NCBI GenBank assembly: GCA_946222495.1
Contig: CAMICF010000144.1
Location: 1 to 7,502 of the forward strand
DNA: 7,502 nucleotides
DNA from: an uncultured Janibacter sp.
Lineage (GTDB): Bacteria > Actinomycetota > Actinomycetes > Actinomycetales > Dermatophilaceae
Direction of reading: 5' to 3'
Below the pieces are notes generated by a model. That model had not been told where the DNA came from, made no database searches, and saw only the letters and a program-made list of their open reading frames with translations. The translations under genes and the position numbers were made by a program. This document shows positions 1-6,257 of this stretch, piece by piece (position 1 is the first letter of the stretch; each line of letters begins with the position of its first letter).

Positions 1-53
1 GCCCGCAGTAGCTCGTGGGAGGGGAGGGGAGTGCAGCCGGGGAAGGGCGCCGG

Positions 54-737
54 TCAGGGGCGGGCGAGGTAGAGGGCGTACTCGAGGGTGCGGCCCTCCC
101 GCTCGACGGACAGGACGACCTCCTCGGTCGGGGCGAGCTCGCCGAGCGTGGTGAGCAGCCCCGGCTCCCGCTGGGCCGCCCAGACGGCGAGGGTGCCTCC
201 CTTCGCCACGACGGAGAGGGCCTGCCGGAGAGCCTCCGCGGAGTACAGCCGCTCGTTGCCCTCGTGCACGAGGAAGCTCGGGCCGTTGTCGACGTCGAGG
301 AGGACGAGGTCCCACGAGCCCGGTGCCTCCTCCACGTCCCCGGCGAGCACGGCAGCGACGTCCCGCGCGTGCAGGGTCACGCGTGGGTGGCGCGCGAGGA
401 CGCCGAGCGTCGGCGTCAGGCCCAGGCGGGCCCACTGCACGAGGTCCTCCTCGATCTCGGCGACGTGGACCTCGCGCACCCGCGAGTCCTTGAGGACCTG
501 CCACGAGGTGAAGCCCAGCCCGAGGCCGCCGACGAGCACCCGGTCCGGGGCATCGACCCCCTCGAGCGACCGCTCCGCGAGTGCGATCTCCGTCGAGGTG
601 TCGACCGAGTCCATCGCGAAGACCCCCGCGACGATGAGCTCGTGCACGACCGACCCGTCCGTGGCGGTCCGCTCGCGCAGGGCGATCTCACCCCGAGGGG
701 TGCTCGCGACGGCGATCGTCTCCGGTGGCTGGTCCAT
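54..737 (-). CDS. Spermidine-synthase-like SAM-fold protein (227 aa)
   Basis: Predicted cytosolic Rossmann-fold protein of the spermidine synthase/SAM-methyltransferase class. The nucleotide-binding glycine loop GGLGLG is at residues 70-75 after a hydrophobic strand. An acidic residue ending the next strand (E94 in VAEIEED) would hold the cofactor ribose, and D126 (HARD) fits the adenine-contact position. LVLLDVDNGP (144-153) matches the strand-4 motif, and GGTLAVWAA (180-188) matches strand 5. The N-terminal part (AGVFAMDSVDTSTE, 37-50) resembles the gate strand of aminopropyltransferases, but the Tyr-His-Glu stretch that normally follows is absent. The protein is also shorter than typical SpeE (about 280-300 aa). 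A true polyamine role is therefore doubtful; a methyltransferase-like or unknown activity is as likely. The ATG is supported by AGGGAG (744-749, minus strand) six bases upstream. It stands alone, divergent from sdhC. Confidence 0.82.
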   Translation of the reverse strand: MDQPPETIAVASTPRGEIALRERTATDGSVVHELIVAGVFAMDSVDTSTEIALAERSLEGVDAPDRVLVGGLGLGFTSWQVLKDSRVREVHVAEIEEDLVQWARLGLTPTLGVLARHPRVTLHARDVAAVLAGDVEEAPGSWDLVLLDVDNGPSFLVHEGNERLYSAEALRQALSVVAKGGTLAVWAAQREPGLLTTLGELAPTEEVVLSVEREGRTLEYALYLARP

Positions 738-780
738 GCGGGTCTCCCTGTGCTGGCGCGGATTTCGGCGACATGTGTGT

Positions 781-816
781 TGTCTATTACGTCACGGTAA
801 CCGGGCATAAGTCACA
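781..816 (+). promoter_or_regulatory. Two possible CRP/GlxR-like boxes upstream of sdhC
   Basis: Two 16-bp windows, 781-796 and 801-816, each end in a TCAC(A/G) half-site preceded by a T at the expected position of the actinobacterial CRP/GlxR pattern TGTGA-N2-T-N3-TCACA. The first matches 8 of 11 defined bases, the second 7 of 11, and the left halves are weak. They are exactly 20 bp apart, about two helical turns. Their centres lie about 60 and 40 bp upstream of the start point expected from the 837-842 hexamer, which are classic activator positions. GlxR control of sdhCAB is known in Corynebacterium; its presence here is inference. The boxes could equally affect the divergent minus-strand gene. 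Confidence 0.3.
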
Positions 817-836
817 CGCAGAAGTGCAGGGGGCAG

Positions 837-842
837 TAGGGT
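837..842 (+). promoter_or_regulatory. Putative sdhCAB -10 element TAGGGT
   Basis: TAGGGT fits the actinobacterial TANNNT -10 consensus. A transcript would start near 849, giving a leader of about 25 nt that contains the GAGGGA ribosome site at 855-860. The hexamer overlaps the in-frame GTG at 841, which argues against that codon as the start. I see no convincing -35 hexamer, as is common for such promoters, and that would fit activator dependence. Confidence 0.5.
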
Positions 843-854
843 GCGCCGCGTCAC

Positions 855-860
855 GAGGGA
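855..860 (+). promoter_or_regulatory. Ribosome binding site deciding the sdhC start
   Basis: GAGGGA (GAGGGAG including base 861) is the only good Shine-Dalgarno match before sdhC. It is about 13 nt from the GTG at 874, somewhat long but usable. It lies downstream of the alternative GTG at 841 and so cannot serve it. Confidence 0.5.
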
Positions 861-873
861 GTACCTTGAGCCC

Positions 874-1587
874 GTGGCTAATACGACCCTCCCCGCGAAG
901 AAGAAGGGGGTGGCGTCGTCCTCCATCGGGCTCAAGTACCTCATGGCGGGGACCGGCGTCATCTTCATCCTGTACGTCCTGTTGCACATGTACGGCAACC
1001 TCAAGGCACTCGCCGGACAGGAGGCCTTCGACGAGTACGCGCACCACCTGCGTACCATCGGGGAGCCGATGCTCCCGCACGGTGGTCTGCTGTGGATCGT
1101 GCGCATCGTCCTGATCCTCGCGCTCGTGGGGCACGCCTACGCGGCGGTCAAGCTCGTCAGCCGCAACCACGGCGCCCGCCCCGTGAAGTACCAGGTGAAG
1201 AAGAACCTCGGGTCGACCTTCGCGTCGCGCACGATGCGCTGGGGCGGCCTCGCCCTCCTGCTCTTCGTGATCTTCCACCTCATCCACTTCACGGTGGTCA
1301 AGCCCAACTTCAACAGCACGGCCGACGCTGCCAAGGTGAAGGAGTCCCCCTTCGTCATGATCAGCGCCAGCTTCGAGCTCTGGTGGGTCGTCCTCATCTA
1401 TGTCCTCGCGATGCTCGCGCTCGGCATGCACCTCTTCCACGGTGTCTACAGCGCCTCGCAGACGATGGGCCTGAACCGGACCGCGGTGGCTCGTTCCCGT
1501 GCCCGCGCCCTCGGCGGGGTCATCGCCGCGGTGGTCGTCATCGGCTTCCTCGTCCCGCCGCTCGCGCTGTTCTTCGACCTCGTCTGA
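874..1587 (+). CDS. sdhC: Succinate dehydrogenase cytochrome b subunit (SdhC, type B)
   Basis: Membrane anchor of succinate:quinone oxidoreductase, 237 aa from the GTG at 874. Five hydrophobic spans are visible at about residues 24-43, 73-93, 122-143, 166-189 and 213-235, the topology of single-subunit cytochrome b anchors. Histidines lie in the first four spans: H38 (LLHMYGN), H87 (GHAYA), H135/H138 (FHLIHF) and H186/H189 (MHLFHG). One from each would give the four axial ligands of two b hemes, as in the Bacillus/Wolinella type. No sdhD follows, consistent with type B. Such enzymes usually reduce menaquinone, and electrons cross the membrane from the cytoplasmic SdhAB side. An upstream in-frame GTG at 841 would add 11 residues but overlaps the likely -10 hexamer. 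It is first in the sdhCAB operon, 16 nt before sdhA. Confidence 0.93.
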   Translation: MANTTLPAKKKGVASSSIGLKYLMAGTGVIFILYVLLHMYGNLKALAGQEAFDEYAHHLRTIGEPMLPHGGLLWIVRIVLILALVGHAYAAVKLVSRNHGARPVKYQVKKNLGSTFASRTMRWGGLALLLFVIFHLIHFTVVKPNFNSTADAAKVKESPFVMISASFELWWVVLIYVLAMLALGMHLFHGVYSASQTMGLNRTAVARSRARALGGVIAAVVVIGFLVPPLALFFDLV

Positions 1588-1603
1588 CCAGGAGCACTGA
1601 CAC

Positions 1604-3606
<2,003 letters not shown>

Positions 3607-3610
<4 letters not shown>

Positions 3611-4353
3611 GCATGGAACTGACCCTCAAGATCTGGCGCCAGGCCGGACCCACGGCGAAGGGCGAACTCGTCACCTACGAGGTCAAGGACGTCTCCCCGG
3701 ACATGTCCTTCCTCGAGATGCTCGACGTCCTCAACGAGCAGCTCATCAACGAGGGCACCGAGCCGGTGGCCTTCGACAGCGACTGTCGCGAGGGCATCTG
3801 CGGCATGTGCGGCCTGATGATCTCCGGCGAGGCGCACGGCCCCGAGCGGACGACCACCTGCCAGCTGCACATGCGCTCCTTCAAGAGCGGCGAGACGATC
3901 ACCATCGAGCCGTGGCGGGCCAACGCCTTCCCGGTGATCCGTGACCTCGTCGTCGACCGCAGCTCCTTCGACCGGATCATCCAGTCCGGCGGCTACGTCT
4001 CGGTCAACACCGGTGCGGCCCCCGAGGCGCACGCGGTGCCGGTCCCGAAGGAGAAGGCCGACCGGGCCTTCGACTCCGCCAAGTGCATCGGCTGCGGCGC
4101 CTGCGTCGCGGCCTGCCCGAATGCCTCGGGCATGCTCTTCCTCGGCGCCAAGGTCACCCACCTGGGTGAGCTGCCGCAGGGGCAGCCGGAGCGCAACGGT
4201 CGCGTCGTGAAGATGCTCGAGACGCACGACCTCGAGGGCTTCGGCGGCTGCACCAACATCGGCGAGTGCGCCACCGCGTGCCCCAAGGAGATCCCGCTCG
4301 ACGTCATCAGCACGCTCAACGCGGACCTGCGCAAGGCCGCGCGCGGCAGCTGA
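3607..4353 (+). CDS. sdhB: Succinate dehydrogenase iron-sulfur subunit (SdhB)
   Basis: Electron-transfer subunit (248 aa from GTG 3607; 246 from ATG 3613) joining SdhA to the SdhC hemes. The N-terminal ferredoxin-like domain carries the [2Fe-2S] ligands C60, C65 and C68 (DCREGICGMCG) and C85. The C-terminal domain has C160-x2-C163-x2-C166-x3-C170-P and then C215, C221 and C225. By analogy with E. coli SdhB, C160, C163, C166 and C225 bind [4Fe-4S], and C170, C215 and C221 bind [3Fe-4S]; the spacings agree with the family. All eleven ligands are present, so the subunit looks functional. It overlaps sdhA by four bases and ends the operon just before two hairpins. Because the family also includes fumarate reductases, direction of use cannot be read from sequence alone, but the operon form fits succinate dehydrogenase in an aerobic actinomycete. 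Confidence 0.97.
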
Positions 4354-4360
4354 CCCCGGC

Positions 4361-4382
4361 CGCACGGCCTTGAGGTCGTGCG
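4361..4382 (+). terminator. Short hairpin just after sdhB
   Basis: CGCACG (4361-4366) pairs with CGTGCG (4377-4382), and the stem continues through one G-U wobble to a total of nine pairs around a four-base loop, UUGA. It starts seven bases after the sdhB stop and is followed immediately by a larger hairpin. There is no T-run, as is usual for high-GC actinobacterial terminators. It may help stop transcription or protect the sdh mRNA 3' end. Confidence 0.4.
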
Positions 4383-4388
4383 AAGTCA

Positions 4389-4436
4389 CACGCGAGAGGG
4401 CCCCGTCACCGCCTGGTGACGGGGCCCTCTCGCGTG
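4389..4436. terminator. Large bidirectional terminator between sdhB and the CPBP gene
   Basis: A perfect 22-bp inverted repeat, left arm 4389-4410 and right arm 4415-4436, with a four-base loop GCCT. It lies between convergent genes and ends two bases before the minus-strand stop codon at 4439. It can fold in either transcript and probably terminates both. No T-tract flanks it on either side. Confidence 0.8.
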
Positions 4437-4438
4437 GG

Positions 4439-5230
4439 TCAGCCGAGCCAGTCGACCCGGGTGACGAGCAGGGCGTAGCCGACGAAGGCGACGACGTCGA
4501 TGACCCAGTGGGCGATGAACATCGGGGCGGTCCGGCGCACCTTGAGGTACACGAGACCGAGCAGCAGGCCCATGGCGATGTTGCCGACGAAGCCGCCGAT
4601 GCCTTGGTAGAGGTGGTAGCTGCCGCGGACCACGGCGCTGGTGACGACGATGACGAAGGGGGACCAGCCGGCCTCGCGCCACCGGGTGAAGAGGTAGCCG
4701 AGCATGATGACCTCTTCGAGGAGGGCATTCTGCCCGGCGGCGAGGACGAGGACGGGGATCGTCCACCAGGCCGCGGAGAGGTCGGACGCGGCGACGGTCG
4801 TGTTGAGGTCGAGAGCACGGGCGGCCAGGTAGAGGCCGAGACCGGGGACGCCGATGGTGGCGGCCAGCCCGAGCCCGAGGGCGAGGTCGCGCCACGGGGC
4901 GCGACGGTCGAACCCGATGAGCCGGGTGGGTTGCGCGTGCTGGCGTGCCAGCAGGTGGAGGGCCAGCGCGACCGGGACGAGCGCGAGCGCGATCCCGAGG
5001 AGCTGGTGCGTGAGGTCGAGCCACGGCTGGTCCGGGGTCACCGACTGGTTCATCGAGGTGACCTGGCCGGAGAGCCCTTCCTCGGCGGTGAGTTTCCGCA
5101 GGAGGGAGAGGGCCGACCACAGGGCGGAGGCCCCGAGGGAGACGCCGAGCACGAGAAGGGACTCGGTCAGCGCGGTCCGCGGGGCGATGGGCCCGCCCGT
5201 CTGCCCGGTGGGTGCGGTGTCGGCTGACAT
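4439..5230 (-). CDS. CPBP-family intramembrane metalloprotease-like protein (263 aa)
   Basis: Polytopic membrane protein of the CPBP (CAAX protease/Abi) family. Hydrophobic spans appear near residues 24-44, 72-97, 113-136, 155-180, 190-210, 213-229 and 237-257. Motif 1 is the paired glutamates E172-E173 in LLEEVIMLGYL; the usual arginine of EExxxR is L177 here. Motif 2 supplies H206 (RGSYH), where FxxxH is usual. Motif 3 is HWVID, H241 with D245. The glutamates and both histidines expected to bind the catalytic metal are therefore kept, while the arginine is lost. The substrate is unknown; relatives process CAAX proteins, bacteriocin-related peptides or anti-sigma factors. The ATG lies six bases after a TAGGGT hexamer with no good Shine-Dalgarno, suggesting a leaderless mRNA. 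It converges on sdhB and shares its terminator. Confidence 0.88.
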   Translation of the reverse strand: MSADTAPTGQTGGPIAPRTALTESLLVLGVSLGASALWSALSLLRKLTAEEGLSGQVTSMNQSVTPDQPWLDLTHQLLGIALALVPVALALHLLARQHAQPTRLIGFDRRAPWRDLALGLGLAATIGVPGLGLYLAARALDLNTTVAASDLSAAWWTIPVLVLAAGQNALLEEVIMLGYLFTRWREAGWSPFVIVVTSAVVRGSYHLYQGIGGFVGNIAMGLLLGLVYLKVRRTAPMFIAHWVIDVVAFVGYALLVTRVDWLG

Positions 5231-5236
5231 GCACCC

Positions 5237-5242
5237 ACCCTA
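5237..5242 (-). promoter_or_regulatory. -10 element TAGGGT of the CPBP gene (leaderless)
   Basis: On the minus strand TAGGGT ends six bases before the ATG at 5230. That spacing puts the start point at or next to the A of the ATG. The region where a -35 box would fall lies inside the 5248-5276 hairpin. Confidence 0.5.
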
Positions 5243-5247
5243 GGGAG

Positions 5248-5276
5248 TCGAAGGGGGAGCGTGGCTCCCCCTTCGA
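5248..5276 (-). terminator. Hairpin directly after the 60-aa membrane protein gene
   Basis: A perfect 13-bp inverted repeat, arms 5248-5260 and 5264-5276, with a three-base loop. The stem abuts the stop codon at 5277-5279. It should end the small gene's transcript and insulate the co-directional CPBP gene, which starts 18 bases beyond the stem. There is no T-run after it. Confidence 0.7.
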
Positions 5277-5459
5277 TCAGCCGAAGGCGACGTTGCGGTA
5301 GTAGCCGATGAGGGGCTCGTGGCGGGCGACGCGCACGGCGCGGTTCTCGGCGAAGAACTGGAAGGCGGAGACGCCGACCGCGATGACGAGGATCCCGAGG
5401 GCGATGGCCACAAGGGTGAGGGCCGCGGTGACGAAGCCGGTGACGGAAGCGATGCTCAT
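5277..5459 (-). CDS. Small single-span membrane protein (60 aa), unknown function
   Basis: A 60-residue protein with one long hydrophobic segment at about residues 9-36 (rich in V, A, L, I) and a basic, aromatic tail, ENRAVRVARHEPLIGYY at 38-54, ending RNVAFG. I do not recognise a characterised family. The tail, with arginines every three residues (R40, R43, R46) followed by His-Glu and Tyr-Tyr, looks conserved rather than random. The positive charges suggest a cytoplasmic C terminus. The start is well supported: ATG at 5457-5459 with AAAGGA seven bases upstream. The frame stays open far upstream only because it shadows tetR and metG. The gene is divergent from a TetR-type gene across an AT-rich palindromic region, so it may be that regulator's target. 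It is followed at once by a hairpin and is probably monocistronic. Confidence 0.75.
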   Translation of the reverse strand: MSIASVTGFVTAALTLVAIALGILVIAVGVSAFQFFAENRAVRVARHEPLIGYYRNVAFG

Positions 5460-5466
5460 GATGACG

Positions 5467-5472
5467 TCCTTT
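5467..5472 (-). promoter_or_regulatory. Ribosome binding site of the 60-aa gene
   Basis: AAAGGA on the minus strand (GAAAGGA including 5473), seven bases before the ATG. It is the strongest start signal in this part of the window and fixes the start within a frame that is open much further upstream. Confidence 0.65.
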
Positions 5473-5515
5473 CTACTTCTGTTGAAGACAGTTAAAAAAC
5501 TACACCCGTAGAAGT
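5473..5515. promoter_or_regulatory. AT-rich operator/promoter region between the 60-aa gene and tetR-type gene
   Basis: This short AT-rich island holds nested inverted repeats: CTGT-N5-ACAG (5479-5491), AGTT-AAAA-AACT (5490-5501), and outer arms ACTTCT (5475-5480) with AGAAGT (5510-5515). TAGTTT on the minus strand (5497-5502) fits a TANNNT -10 for the 60-aa gene and sits inside the AGTT/AACT palindrome. A dimeric repressor such as the divergent TetR-type protein could bind here and block that promoter. The repeats are short and the link is inferred from position. Confidence 0.4.
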
Positions 5516-5587
5516 GGGTCGTCAAGTCCACGGCGAAGGGGGCGTGGGTCACCCGTACGGCCGGCGCCACGGCCCCGCCCGCCGGGG

Positions 5588-5593
5588 TAGCGT
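5588..5593 (+). promoter_or_regulatory. -10 element TAGCGT of the tetR-type gene (leaderless)
   Basis: TAGCGT ends seven bases before the ATG at 5601, with only a weak GCGGA between them. This is the spacing of leaderless actinobacterial mRNAs. It also argues against the in-frame GTG at 5592, which overlaps the hexamer. Confidence 0.5.
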
Positions 5594-5600
5594 GAGCGGA

Positions 5601-6191
5601 ATGAGCACGAAGGAGAGCCCGGGTCTGTCGCCGCGGATGCAGCTGATCCTCGAGTCCGCGACCCGCGTCGTCGCCGCCGGCGGCATGCGCGGCCTGACCC
5701 ACCGCGCGGTGGACGCCGAGGCCGACCTCCCGCAGGGGAGCACCTCGGGGTACCTGCGCACCCGGCTCGCCCTCGTGACCGCACTGGCGGAGTACATCGC
5801 GGCCGGGCTCATCGACAGCGTCGAGGAGCTGGCCGGCCGGCAGCAGGCGGGGGAGGCCGACGAGCTCGTCATCGAGCGGGCGCTGGACCTCTTCGCGGGG
5901 TGGCTGCGTGAGCCCGAGGCACTGCTCGCCAAGGACGAGCTGGCCCAGGAGGCGACCCGCCAGCCCGCCGTCGCGGACGCGCTCGCGCCCGCGCGCGAGC
6001 GCATCGAGGGCATCGTCCGACAGATCCTCACCCTCGCAGAGGTCGACGACATCGAGACGTCCGCCCGTGCGGTCATCGCCGCCATGGAGGGCGTCCTCAG
6101 CAGCGCGCTCGTGCGACCGCCCGAGGAGCGCGAGGCCTACGTCCGGGACGTCGGCCGGCGGATCATCGTGGCGTTCATCCCCACCGACTGA
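5601..6191 (+). CDS. TetR/AcrR-family transcriptional regulator (196 aa)
   Basis: A DNA-binding repressor-type protein of typical TetR length. Helix 1 of the N-terminal DNA-binding domain is about residues 13-26 (MQLILESATRVVAA). The helix-turn-helix follows at about 31-51 (GLTHRAVDAEADLPQGSTSG and onward). The usual tyrosine/phenylalanine-rich end of the recognition helix (as in YYHF) is replaced by SGYLRTRLAL (49-58), a variant I associate with GSTSNYFR-type members. The remainder, to residue 196, is a helical ligand/dimerisation domain with no recognisable ligand clue. It is divergent from the 60-aa membrane protein gene, and the palindromes between them may be its operator, so self-regulation and control of that gene are inferred. 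A GC-rich hairpin follows the stop. It is separate from metG, which has its own promoter-like hexamer. Confidence 0.88.
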   Translation: MSTKESPGLSPRMQLILESATRVVAAGGMRGLTHRAVDAEADLPQGSTSGYLRTRLALVTALAEYIAAGLIDSVEELAGRQQAGEADELVIERALDLFAGWLREPEALLAKDELAQEATRQPAVADALAPARERIEGIVRQILTLAEVDDIETSARAVIAAMEGVLSSALVRPPEEREAYVRDVGRRIIVAFIPTD

Positions 6192-6193
6192 GT

Positions 6194-6217
6194 CGGGGCC
6201 GACCGGGCCCGGCCCCG
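6194..6217 (+). terminator. GC-rich hairpin after the tetR-type gene
   Basis: CGGGGCCG (6194-6201) pairs with CGGCCCCG (6210-6217) around an eight-base loop, starting two bases after the TGA. There is no T-run. It probably ends the regulator transcript before metG. Confidence 0.45.
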
Positions 6218-6245
6218 CGGGCGAGGCGACCTCCGCCCGGGAACC

Positions 6246-6251
6246 TAGGAT
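6246..6251 (+). promoter_or_regulatory. -10 element TAGGAT of metG (leaderless)
   Basis: TAGGAT ends six bases before the metG ATG. The only purine-rich stretch between them, GAGG, is two bases from the ATG, too close for a Shine-Dalgarno, so a leaderless transcript is likely. Confidence 0.5.
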
Positions 6252-6257
6252 GAGGCC

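Noticed and set aside
15..800. Plus-strand frames of 240-261 residues opposite the spermidine-synthase-like gene.
   Set aside because: The minus-strand protein has clear cofactor motifs and a ribosome site; the plus-strand frames have neither.
3613..3615. ATG as the sdhB start.
   Set aside because: Possible, but the GGAG site is twelve bases away. GTG 3607 has better spacing and gives the usual stop/start overlap.
5514..5600. A longer TetR protein starting at GTG 5514.
   Set aside because: The extra 29 residues are Gly/Arg/His-rich non-helical sequence, and the frame would start upstream of the TAGCGT promoter hexamer.
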